From contig PFCY01000067.1 in NCBI GenBank assembly GCA_002763085.1, positions 1 through 32,775 of the forward strand: a stretch of 32,775 bases of DNA, read 5' to 3'. The stretch is from Candidatus Pacearchaeota archaeon CG10_big_fil_rev_8_21_14_0_10_32_14. GTDB lineage: Archaea > Nanobdellota > Nanobdellia > Pacearchaeales > GW2011-AR1. Position 1 is the first letter of the stretch. The number at the start of each line of letters is the position of its first letter. Shown here one piece after another: positions 23,247 to 30,672 of the stretch. The notes beneath the pieces were generated by a model. That model did no database searches. It was not told where the DNA came from and saw only the letters and a program-made list of their open reading frames with translations. The position numbers were made by a program, and so were the translations under genes.

Positions 23247-25382
23247 ATGAAAAAGAGTGTGTCAATGTTTGTAATTCTTACAGTCATATTTTTATTTATA
23301 ATCTCTGCCAATTTAGTTCTAGCTCAAACTACGACGTCAGGCAACAATACGCCAGAGGCAAAAGTTTCAAAAGCATACACTTGTCTTGAAAATAAAGTCA
23401 AAGGAAAATGCGATACCTTGACGCTGGATCAACAAATTTTTTCAATACTTGCTTTAAAATACGATTCAAACATCCGTTCAGAATGTAAAATGTCATTAGT
23501 TGCCCAAGCAGACCTTTCAGCAAATAATAAACCTAAATGCTGGCCAAAAGATAGATGTGGAATTAAAACAACCGCCCAATCGATTCTCGCATTAAGTAGA
23601 ATAAATGAAAACACGGATGACGCAGAGAGTTGGCTCATCTCTCAAAACACAACTCCAACAAATCTAAATTGGTATTTGCAAATAGAAAGCAATGAAGAGA
23701 CAACTTGTTCAATTTCATACGGTCCAACTGGTCCAAATTACAATAACCAATTAATAATTGGAACAAATAAAAAAATCTCCGGCGATGCTGGTAGCTGTCT
23801 ACCGATTGATACTGCTGGCGGAAGTTACTGGTTAAGAATAAATTCAGGTTCAGATTGTTACACTCGAACTTACACAATAAAATGTAACAAAGGATTTTTA
23901 ACAACTCTTTTATATAAGAGAAGCGGTTCTTCTACAGTCTATGTTTCAGATATTGTAAATTCAGCATCTGCCGACGGAGAAACCTCTGAAAAAATAAATT
24001 CTGTTTGTTTTGGTAAAAACGGAATTTGTGATTATGAAGGAAGTTTATGGGCTTCAATTACTCTTGACGCTTTAGGTTACGACGTAACCTCTTATTTACC
24101 TTATTTAACTTCTAATTCAGTAGATTATCCTAAGTTGCTCCCAGATTCATTCTTATACCTTCTAAAAGATTATCCTGACTTTTATGGCAACCTAATCAAT
24201 TTACAAAAGCAAAGTCTTTGGGAAGTTTCGGGAGATAAGTTTTATGATACGGCTTTAGCGTTGCTTGCATTAAACACTTTAGACATTTCTCAAGTTACCG
24301 AAGCTAAAACAAAACTTCTAACTCTTCAAGACGCCGAAGGATGTTGGCAGGGAAATATTCGAAACACTGCATTTATTTTGTTTTCAGCTTGGCCACGACA
24401 ATCGACTATAATTGATCCAGTTGTAGACACACCCTGCGATGATGGAGACAATCCCGCTGGATTCTGTAGATCAAGAGACAGTTGTTTAGAAGATGGGGGA
24501 GAAGTTTTAGAAAATTTTGATTGTTCAGGAATTTCAAAATGTTGCAGTGTCGAAGAGATCTTAGCCACTTGTGATGAAGAAGGTGGAAAGATTTGTAGTT
24601 CATCAGAAAGATGTACTGGGCAAGAAACAGATCAAGTTACCGGAGTTCAATTAGGAGAATCATGTTGTTTGCTTGGAGATTGTGTACCAAACATTCCAGA
24701 TACTGAAACAGATTGTGAAAGATTTAACGTCGGTGGTGTTTGTAAATCTGAATGTGGTATTGACGAAGATTCAACTAGCGATGATTGCGGTTCCGATATT
24801 TCATCAATATGTTGTATTCCTCTTGAAGGATGCACAAACGACAATCAATGTCAAACTGGCCAGGTTTGTAAAGCAGGAGAATGTGTAACTAAGAAAAAAT
24901 CTAGTTGGTTTATTTGGCTTTTAATAATTTTAATAATTCTTGTTATACTTGCGATTATATTTAGAACTAGAGTTAAAATGTTTTTACTTAGATTTAGAAA
25001 AGGAAAAGGAGATTATAAACCTCAAGGAGGACTTCCGCCTCGAGGACTTCCGCCTCGACCAGGTATGCCACCTCAAGGCATGCCACCACAAAATAGATTT
25101 GCACAAGGCTCACCTTTAGCAAACAGAGGAATGCCTCAAAGAAGTCCACCACCTCAAATCAGACCAATGTTTGGAGGCATGACACAAAGAATGTTTCCAC
25201 CTCGACCACAATCACCTCCACAAAGACAAAGTCCCCCTACTCCTCAAAGACAATTACCTCCCTCCCCTCAAAAATCAATAACTACTAAAATAACAACTAC
25301 AAAAACTACTTCAAAGCCTGCTCCAAAGAAAGATAAAGACTACGAAGACGTAATGGAAAAGTTGAAGAAGATTAGCAAATGA
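23247..25382 (+). CDS. Membrane-anchored protein with alpha/alpha-toroid-like, Cys-rich and Pro-rich regions
   Basis: This 711-residue protein has a signal peptide (about 1-27). An external helical region follows (about 30-390) with repeats of the type TAQSILALSRINENTDDAES, LWASITLDALGY and YDTALALLALNTLD, plus WQGNIRNTAFILFSAW. That pattern resembles terpenoid-cyclase/alpha-macroglobulin-like toroid repeats. A Cys-rich segment (about 393-545) is followed by a membrane helix (about 552-575, SSWFIWLLIILIILVILAII) and a cytoplasmic tail rich in Pro/Arg/Gln/Met repeats. The tail lacks any known domain. The toroid call is by repeat pattern only. Confidence 0.72.
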   Translation: MKKSVSMFVILTVIFLFIISANLVLAQTTTSGNNTPEAKVSKAYTCLENKVKGKCDTLTLDQQIFSILALKYDSNIRSECKMSLVAQADLSANNKPKCWPKDRCGIKTTAQSILALSRINENTDDAESWLISQNTTPTNLNWYLQIESNEETTCSISYGPTGPNYNNQLIIGTNKKISGDAGSCLPIDTAGGSYWLRINSGSDCYTRTYTIKCNKGFLTTLLYKRSGSSTVYVSDIVNSASADGETSEKINSVCFGKNGICDYEGSLWASITLDALGYDVTSYLPYLTSNSVDYPKLLPDSFLYLLKDYPDFYGNLINLQKQSLWEVSGDKFYDTALALLALNTLDISQVTEAKTKLLTLQDAEGCWQGNIRNTAFILFSAWPRQSTIIDPVVDTPCDDGDNPAGFCRSRDSCLEDGGEVLENFDCSGISKCCSVEEILATCDEEGGKICSSSERCTGQETDQVTGVQLGESCCLLGDCVPNIPDTETDCERFNVGGVCKSECGIDEDSTSDDCGSDISSICCIPLEGCTNDNQCQTGQVCKAGECVTKKKSSWFIWLLIILIILVILAIIFRTRVKMFLLRFRKGKGDYKPQGGLPPRGLPPRPGMPPQGMPPQNRFAQGSPLANRGMPQRSPPPQIRPMFGGMTQRMFPPRPQSPPQRQSPPTPQRQLPPSPQKSITTKITTTKTTSKPAPKKDKDYEDVMEKLKKISK

Positions 25383-25444
25383 AATTTATCTTATAATCAT
25401 TTCCATCTCAAAAATATTTATTAACTCTATTTCTATCTAAGTTA

Positions 25445-26743
25445 ATGAAAAAGAGTGGTTTATTATTTATTTTGATCTTATTTGTAATTCCGTTTATTTC
25501 GGCTAATGAATATTTTTACAATACAGAAATAAAAAAAGGTGAAACGTTTCTCGTTACAATCGATGGAAATTTTGTAGATTCACTTCTTCCCGATAATATA
25601 GATTTCTATCGTGGACAAGTTAAAGTTCCTTTAGACTATGACGTTACAAAAATTGACGATCTTTATTACATTTATGCATTAATTTCTGATCAAGCGCAAA
25701 GCGGAAACTATTCACTACGAATAAAAGAGGTTGGTTACTATAAAGGTTCCCAAATTATTGAAGACGAAATAAGACTGAATTTCACAGTGCTGGATAGCTT
25801 CGCAGACTTTTCTATTAACAAAGGGTTCATCTCAACAAACCAAGATTTTTCTTTCAAGGTCCAAAATCTTCAGGAAGGAAGAATTCAACTCCAGATTAAT
25901 GAAGAAATATTAAGTGGAGATACTAATCCTCTTGAATTTTCATACGACAATTTATTTAATGAATCTAAATCTATAATCCTAAAATCGGGAGAAGAGAGAG
26001 AAATTATTTTTGATACGACATCTATTTCAAAAACAACTTTCAGAAATATAATTGTCTCATCAGCCCAAACAGCTTACACAATACCTGTTTTTATTTTTGC
26101 TAATAAAACTGAAGTGATAACCGACCCCTCTCAAACATCAAATTTCAAATTCAGTCCAAGCGATCTTAACTTCACGACGTCAACTGATAATAAAAAAACT
26201 GATTACATATACATAGTTAACACTGGAAAATCAAAATTAGAGAATATTAAAATAGTTTTATCAGAGTCTCTCACTCCTTATGTTAAATTATCTACATATA
26301 AGATCTCAAAACTTGACTCAGGTTCTGAAGCAAAAGTTGAAATGTATACTACTTCAAAGTCAGAAAGTTCTGTAGAAGGTGAAATCACTGCTTCCATGAC
26401 AAATGAAACAATTATAATTCCAGTTAAAATAAGTTTTGTTAAGGGTTATGTTCCGCTGCCCGTTAATGACACAAATTCTACATACGGCGGTGGAGGTAAT
26501 GTGACTCCTGGCGGTGAAGATACTGGCACTTCAAAAAGTAGTTTTTCATTAACTAAAATAATCGGGTGGGGGCTTCTAATTTTAGTGATCTTATTCTTGG
26601 CTTGGTTTTATGTTAAGAAATATAAAAAAGCAAAAAAGAAAGTTGACATTCTTGACATCGGAGAAAAAGGTGGACTTAGAAGGGATTCAAGTGGGCTTCC
26701 TCCTCGTCCAACACATAATCTTCTTGATTTAAAGCGAAGATAG
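25445..26743 (+). CDS. Secreted, membrane-anchored beta-rich protein
   Basis: This 432-residue protein has a signal peptide (about 1-20) and several beta-sandwich-like domains. These include a segment DYIYIVNTGKSKLENIKIVL that resembles alpha-galactosidase NEW3/CARDB-type domains of surface proteins. A Gly-rich linker (YGGGGNVTPGGEDTG) and a C-terminal membrane helix (about 370-392) follow, then a basic cytoplasmic tail with PPRP. The anchor layout is like that of the preceding 711-residue protein. The two are 62 bp apart; a TATA-like stretch before the ATG suggests a separate start. Confidence 0.7.
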   Translation: MKKSGLLFILILFVIPFISANEYFYNTEIKKGETFLVTIDGNFVDSLLPDNIDFYRGQVKVPLDYDVTKIDDLYYIYALISDQAQSGNYSLRIKEVGYYKGSQIIEDEIRLNFTVLDSFADFSINKGFISTNQDFSFKVQNLQEGRIQLQINEEILSGDTNPLEFSYDNLFNESKSIILKSGEEREIIFDTTSISKTTFRNIIVSSAQTAYTIPVFIFANKTEVITDPSQTSNFKFSPSDLNFTTSTDNKKTDYIYIVNTGKSKLENIKIVLSESLTPYVKLSTYKISKLDSGSEAKVEMYTTSKSESSVEGEITASMTNETIIIPVKISFVKGYVPLPVNDTNSTYGGGGNVTPGGEDTGTSKSSFSLTKIIGWGLLILVILFLAWFYVKKYKKAKKKVDILDIGEKGGLRRDSSGLPPRPTHNLLDLKRR

Positions 26744-26755
26744 AATATATCCTAT

Positions 26756-27250
26756 TTAATTATCTTGTTTAGGTTTTGAATTATCTGATTTTTTCATAAC
26801 TCCCGCAAGTTTTTTCAATTGATCTTCAAGTATTTTTTTTTCAACTTGGGTGATTCGCGTTATCTCATCATAACCATGTAATTGCGCAAGAAATTCCTGG
26901 AAAATTTCATTCCATCCATTATTTGTCAACGCTAAAAGCTCTGGATAAACTATTTCAACGTGGGCGGGCATATATTTCATTGCGACCATTGCTAGTTGTA
27001 AAATCTCCTCGACATCAATTTCAACTTCTGCAAAACTTGTAAAAAATTCAGGTCTATCTTTCATAGGTATTGGAGAATTTATTTTTTTCCTCAATATTTT
27101 AACTCCTTTTTCTTCACCCATCTTTTTTATCATCCCTTCAAGCGTTTCAACTAAATGTTCTGGAGGTTTGCCCACAACCTCAATAATCAAAATTACATTT
27201 ATGTTTTTTGTTTCCTTATTCCTCTCTTCTTTTGATCTAGACGATTCCAT
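26756..27250 (-). CDS. Conserved-looking soluble protein, function unknown
   Basis: This 164-residue protein has an N-terminal charged tail (SRSKEERNKETK). A folded core follows (NINVILIIEVVGKPPEHLVE through MKYMPAHVEIVYPELLALT), and it ends in a likely coiled coil (about 134-155). It has no membrane segment or signal. The fold appears alpha/beta. Its start overlaps the end of the 268-residue surface gene by 14 bp, so translation is coupled. It may assist export or regulation of that neighbour, which is inference. Confidence 0.65.
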   Translation of the reverse strand: MESSRSKEERNKETKNINVILIIEVVGKPPEHLVETLEGMIKKMGEEKGVKILRKKINSPIPMKDRPEFFTSFAEVEIDVEEILQLAMVAMKYMPAHVEIVYPELLALTNNGWNEIFQEFLAQLHGYDEITRITQVEKKILEDQLKKLAGVMKKSDNSKPKQDN

Positions 27251-28043
27251 GTTCTTTTTTTATGTATTTTTTACCGTAACGCAGTCCATAAAGTCCAGCG
27301 AGTACTAAACTAAAAACCATTAAGCCCTTAAAAGCAAAATTGTTTGAATTTTTTTCCTCACTATTCTCATCAAAGTCGCTTTTTATATTTTGTGATAATT
27401 TTATGACCTCAATCTCATCACCTGTTTCTTGAGTGTCACTTTGACTTATTTTGTTTATTTCATTATATGAAATTTTTGTTACTTCTTTTTTTGTTCCTTC
27501 AACCACCTCTTCTTCTGGTTTCTCTATTTCATTATTTTCCTCCCTCTTAGTATTTTTCACTTCATCTTTCTCCTTCTCAATCACAACTTTTCTCTCTATC
27601 ACCTTTTCTTCATCATCTTTATTATTACTGTTACCATTTACATTTATTTCATACCCCGTAAAACTTTTTGAAGAACTCCCTCCATTTTTCCTTATTTTAA
27701 TTTCAATTTTCCCCTTCCCATCGTAATTCTCCACTTTCATATTAAATTCCCCCTCAGAATTCTTAATCCCCCCATTTACATAATAATAAGTCGTCTGCCA
27801 CTTTTCTTTATTATCGTCGTAAATTTTTCCAATTCTCGTTCCATGATCATCTAAAATATCTATCTTCGCATCATAATTCGCATTATCGTCTCCAAACCCA
27901 ACAAGTTCAATTCTAAAAGTAAATTCTTCTCCAGAATTTACTTCATCAGGATAATCAACTTTTATAGAAGATTCAGCAGAAATATTATTTAAGATTAGAG
28001 ATAAACTTATTATGAAAATCAATACGATAGCTCCTCTTTTCAT
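27237..28043 (-). CDS. Secreted protein with sorting-tail-like C-terminus
   Basis: This 268-residue protein has a signal peptide (about 1-23, KRGAIVLIFIISLSLILNN), a beta-sandwich domain (about 25-135), and a long Glu/Lys-rich low-complexity linker (about 140-225). The end has a polar stretch, one hydrophobic helix (about 236-256, AFKGLMVFSLVLAGLYGLRY) and a basic tail (GKKYIKKEHG). Linker, helix and basic end at the extreme C-terminus is the general layout of archaeosortase substrates, and an archaeosortase is encoded at 513-1049. No consensus sorting motif is recognised, so this is a candidate only. Confidence 0.7.
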   Translation of the reverse strand: MKRGAIVLIFIISLSLILNNISAESSIKVDYPDEVNSGEEFTFRIELVGFGDDNANYDAKIDILDDHGTRIGKIYDDNKEKWQTTYYYVNGGIKNSEGEFNMKVENYDGKGKIEIKIRKNGGSSSKSFTGYEINVNGNSNNKDDEEKVIERKVVIEKEKDEVKNTKREENNEIEKPEEEVVEGTKKEVTKISYNEINKISQSDTQETGDEIEVIKLSQNIKSDFDENSEEKNSNNFAFKGLMVFSLVLAGLYGLRYGKKYIKKEHGIV

Positions 28044-28089
28044 TTATTAATAAGAATTTTAGGGTTTAAAGAAATTATTATATTGGATA

Positions 28090-28632
28090 TTATCTCTCAA
28101 ACCTTTCCCCATATCTCTCCGCAAAATCATCATATTCTACATTTGTTTTATTTCCTTCTTTTACTGATTTTGCAATCCAAATCTTTGAAAATATTTTATT
28201 TTTTAAATACCAAGCGCATTTCTCTCTCTCTTCTTTAGATAAAATACCATTAATTTTCACTTCAATACCTATCACACTATACATCTCATCATGAACATGC
28301 TGAATTGCGATAAAATCAGGAAAGCCCGTTCCAATCGTCATAACTTTTGAAAACGGATTAAATTTCCTTTTTGCGATTATCATCTGTTTCGTTTCTAGAT
28401 CAACATTATTGCTCCATTTATCTACAATTCTCCCTTTAAGTTCTAAATCTCTTCTTACAATCAATTCAAAACGCCCTCCGGCAGCTCTTGATTTTCTCCC
28501 TTTTTTTACTTCAGATTTCTTTTTAGAAATCGGCACGCCCTTTTCATTCCAAGAAGTTTCGTATTCCTCACTTCCAGCTTTTTCAATCATCTCCATAATT
28601 TTTTCTTTATTTTCTTTTTCAATTTTTTTCAT
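28090..28632 (-). CDS. PD-(D/E)XK nuclease-like protein
   Basis: This 180-residue protein has a basic linker (SEVKKGRKSRAAGGRFELIV), then the nuclease-type core. Glu56 lies in FELIVRRDLE, Asp106 in GTGFPDFIAI, and Glu124-x-Lys126 in GIEVKINGILSKEEREK. The order E, PD, ExK with the following helix (CAWYLKNKIFSKIWIAKS) fits VRR-NUC/archaeal holiday-junction-resolvase-like folds. Its substrate is unknown. It is divergent from the HAD gene around a shared TATA-like site near 28655-28665. Confidence 0.78.
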   Translation of the reverse strand: MKKIEKENKEKIMEMIEKAGSEEYETSWNEKGVPISKKKSEVKKGRKSRAAGGRFELIVRRDLELKGRIVDKWSNNVDLETKQMIIAKRKFNPFSKVMTIGTGFPDFIAIQHVHDEMYSVIGIEVKINGILSKEEREKCAWYLKNKIFSKIWIAKSVKEGNKTNVEYDDFAERYGERFER

Positions 28633-28682
28633 TTTAATTGAATAGTGATTAAACTTAAAAAGCTTATCTTATTCCAAAAATA

Positions 28683-29138
28683 ATGAAAACCAAAGTTGTA
28701 GCATTGGACGTATACGGAACTCTCATTGCAAGCGATGATTATGATAATGAACTGCCTCCACGAGACGGACTTGCCGAATTCTTCAAAAAATGTTCTTCTC
28801 ATGGAATTAACGTTGTTACATCTTCAGATGTAAATATTGAAACAATGAAAAGAGAATTAGGAGAAGCTTTTTCAAAAAGAAATCTGGAATTATCATTGTT
28901 TGACAATTTTTTTAGGATTACCACATTTAATCAAGTTAATCCTGAAAATCCTCTTCCAAAAGATTATCTTCCCATTCTCATGCATTATAAAATTCAACCC
29001 CCAGAATTACTCGTCGTAGGAGATAATCCGTACCTAGATTTCACCAAAGCTAAAGAAATTGGCTCTCAAACATTACAAGTTCCAAAATATATTATAAAAG
29101 AAGATGGTTTTGATTTTTCTTCTATAGAATTAATTTAA
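28683..29138 (+). CDS. HAD-superfamily hydrolase
   Basis: This 151-residue protein starts with a HAD motif I, ALDVYGTLI (Asp9; the usual second Asp is Tyr11, as in haloacid-dehalogenase-like members). Motif II is TSSD (about 46-49), and motif IV is VVGDNPYLDF (Asp114 and Asp119). The cap is minimal, so the substrate is probably phosphate on a protein or small molecule. The stop abuts the convergent histone-fold gene at 29139. The loss of the second motif-I Asp leaves phosphatase activity uncertain. Confidence 0.82.
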   Translation: MKTKVVALDVYGTLIASDDYDNELPPRDGLAEFFKKCSSHGINVVTSSDVNIETMKRELGEAFSKRNLELSLFDNFFRITTFNQVNPENPLPKDYLPILMHYKIQPPELLVVGDNPYLDFTKAKEIGSQTLQVPKYIIKEDGFDFSSIELI

Positions 29139-29333
29139 CTACAGATCTCTTGCCTGTAAAGTTCGTCTTTGATTTGCTTTAGCTCTTTCAAGTCCATCCT
29201 TTAGAATTTGCTCAACCTTTTTTTCAAGAGCCCCACCAACTTCATCAGCGACATTTGGAACTTTGTTCTCTTTGTCAAGATCTTTCACTGCTTTTTTAAT
29301 ATTGCTTCTAACAATTAATTGTCCCGCTGGCAT
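29139..29333 (-). CDS. Histone-fold protein, DUF1931-like
   Basis: This 64-residue protein, MPAGQLIVRSNIKKAVKDLD ending RRTLQARDL, has the helix-loop-helix pattern of small archaeal/bacterial histone-fold proteins. The long middle helix ADEVGGALEKKVEQILKDGL is followed by the loop with R-x-T-L and RDL. The short form ending at RDL fits the DUF1931-type (PF09123-like) histones and differs from classic archaeal histones that continue in another helix. It probably binds DNA as a dimer. A perfect palindrome, AAGATTTAAATCTT (29353-29366), sits at about -26 from its ATG and may be the TATA site. Confidence 0.72.
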   Translation of the reverse strand: MPAGQLIVRSNIKKAVKDLDKENKVPNVADEVGGALEKKVEQILKDGLERAKANQRRTLQARDL

Positions 29334-29400
29334 GATTTAAAGAATAATCTGTAAGATTTAAATCTTGCGTTAGTTGATTTTAATTCCTTCGCTCATGGAG

Positions 29401-29451
29401 TCGCTCACTTATTTATAACTCTGAAATTCTGCTCACGCTTGAATTTCTTCG
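29401..29451 (-). repeat. Dispersed intergenic repeat, copy 2
   Basis: On the minus strand it matches 420-469 (CGAAGAAATTCAA, GAATTTC, ATAAATAAGTGAGCGA). It lies about 68 bp before the histone-fold gene, in the same orientation to its gene as copy 1 is to the archaeosortase gene. Confidence 0.6.
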
Positions 29452-29511
29452 TTAACTAAACGTGTGATATTACATGAAAATTTTTTAAAATATGCATGAA
29501 CATTCTAAGTT

Positions 29512-29652
29512 AGCAATTACCAGGTGGAGTATCTACTTACCTTTCTCAAGTAAATCCTCTCATCTCTCACAATAAATTTTGACTTTACTTCAAAATTTAT
29601 CGCTAATTTTTCTTGCGAAGCTTCGATAGTGCTAAGCAATTACCATGTGGAG
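29512..29652. repeat. Direct repeat pair with a hairpin between
   Basis: AGCAATTACCA-(G/T)-GTGGAG occurs at 29512-29529 and 29635-29652, one mismatch in 18 bp and 123 bp apart. Between them is a near-perfect hairpin, ATAAATTTTGA (29572-29582) with TCAAAATTTAT (29590-29600) and a seven-base loop. No coding frame is credible in the 29334-29689 gap. Confidence 0.55.
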
Positions 29653-29660
29653 AAAGTTTT

Positions 29661-29682
29661 ATATATAACTAAGGTTATATAT
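29661..29682 (+). promoter_or_regulatory. vapB promoter/operator palindrome
   Basis: ATATATAAC, a four-base spacer, then GTTATATAT: a perfect inverted repeat ending eight bases before the ATG at 29690. It overlaps the TATA-like stretch at about 26 bp upstream, so an autoregulating antitoxin bound here would block transcription. Confidence 0.6.
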
Positions 29683-29689
29683 TTCCACA

Positions 29690-29887
29690 ATGAAAGGGCT
29701 ATCAAAGACTCGCGTTATTGGGGGTTCATTAATAGTGACCATCCCTTCCAATATAGTGAAAACTGAAAGATTAAGAGAAAACGAAACTGTTGAAGTTGAA
29801 ATAAGAAAAGTTAAAAAGAATTTCTTTGGATCCTTGAAGGGAATAGGCAAGTTTACTGAGGAAGATAAATTAAAAGAACAGATTTAA
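29690..29887 (+). CDS. vapB: VapB-like antitoxin, AbrB/SpoVT family
   Basis: This 65-residue protein has a swapped-hairpin AbrB-type DNA-binding N-terminus (SKTRVIGGSLIVTIPSNIV followed by ETVEVEI) and a short basic, acidic-ended tail (FTEEDKLKEQI) that would mask the toxin. It is followed after two bases by a PIN-domain toxin. A TATA/operator palindrome precedes it. The length and order are usual for archaeal VapBC pairs. Confidence 0.85.
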   Translation: MKGLSKTRVIGGSLIVTIPSNIVKTERLRENETVEVEIRKVKKNFFGSLKGIGKFTEEDKLKEQI

Positions 29888-29889
29888 TA

Positions 29890-30273
29890 ATGAAAATTCT
29901 TGTTGATGCTTACGCTTGGATAGAATATCTCAATGGAAGCAGTGAAGGCGAGAAAGTTCACAAGATTCTTCAAGGATCGGATGAATGTTTGACGTTATCT
30001 ATAACTCTCTGTGAAGTGATAAGTAAAGTCAAAAGAAATAAATGTAATTTTGAAATTGCATATGAAGCGATTCATTCCAATTCTAGAACAATCGATCCAA
30101 CTCCTATCATGTCTAAAGAAGGCGGATTAATTCATGCCAAAATGAGAGAAAAAATAAAAAATTTTGGACTCGTCGATTCTTTACTACTCGCATGCGCAAA
30201 ACATCACGACGCTAAAATACTTACTAGCGATAATCATTTTAAAGGATTTAAAGAAGTTATTTTTTTGAAGTGA
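29890..30273 (+). CDS. vapC: VapC-like PIN-domain ribonuclease toxin
   Basis: This 127-residue PIN domain has all four acidic residues expected of the active site: Asp6 (ILVDAYAWIEYL), Glu42 (ITLCEVISKV), Asp96 (FGLVDSLLLA) and Asp114 (LTSDNHF). It cleaves RNA in a metal-dependent way in characterised members; the target is unknown here. The gene starts two bases after vapB. It ends 115 bp before the convergent gene, in a hairpin-rich gap. Confidence 0.88.
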   Translation: MKILVDAYAWIEYLNGSSEGEKVHKILQGSDECLTLSITLCEVISKVKRNKCNFEIAYEAIHSNSRTIDPTPIMSKEGGLIHAKMREKIKNFGLVDSLLLACAKHHDAKILTSDNHFKGFKEVIFLK

Positions 30274-30286
30274 TGTTAATCCCACG

Positions 30287-30390
30287 TTGATTTTCTCCAA
30301 AGAAAATCAATCGATTATTAATCTCAAATTTCCATCTAATTCAATTTGTGGAAATTTGCCATTCTTCCTAAAATTTCTTTAGAAATTTTA
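30287..30390. other. Three successive hairpins between convergent genes
   Basis: TTGATTTTCT/AGAAAATCAA (30287-30310, four-base loop), CAAATTTCC/GGAAATTTG (30325-30358) and TAAAATTTCT/AGAAATTTTA (30369-30390, two-base loop). All are perfect. They may be transcript ends for both vapC and the convergent gene, or a structured element. Confidence 0.5.
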
Positions 30391-30672
30391 ATTTAATAAG
30401 TAAGTCCTAACAACAATAGTTCCATCCACAATCAATCCTAAAACTCCTATAAGAAATAAAATAAATCCTATCCAGTCCGGAGGAACCTTATCCGTTTGAA
30501 GTATCCAAATCCCAACACAAATCAAAAAAACAAATGTTGTTAATCCAAACAAATCAAAAAATGATGGTTCAGTGATAATATTCACTATAATAATTGTCAT
30601 AATAGCAAGACTAAAACCTACAATAGCATAAATCATATTCTCAGATTTATTTCTTCTTGGTTTTTTTATCAT
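30388..30672 (-). CDS. Small three-helix membrane protein
   Basis: This 94-residue protein has three hydrophobic helices (about 13-32, 38-55 and 67-88) and a basic N-terminus (MIKKPRRNKSEN). There is no recognised domain. The listed start overlaps the end of lysS by 26 bp; an ATG at residue 13 (30636) is an alternative and would remove the overlap. It would be co-transcribed with lysS. The function is unknown. Confidence 0.6.
   Translation of the reverse strand: MIKKPRRNKSENMIYAIVGFSLAIMTIIIVNIITEPSFFDLFGLTTFVFLICVGIWILQTDKVPPDWIGFILFLIGVLGLIVDGTIVVRTYLLN

Noticed and set aside
29334..29689. A tRNA or stable RNA gene in the longest gene-free gap
   Set aside because: No cloverleaf or CCA-type end was found. 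The gap is AT-rich with simple hairpins only.
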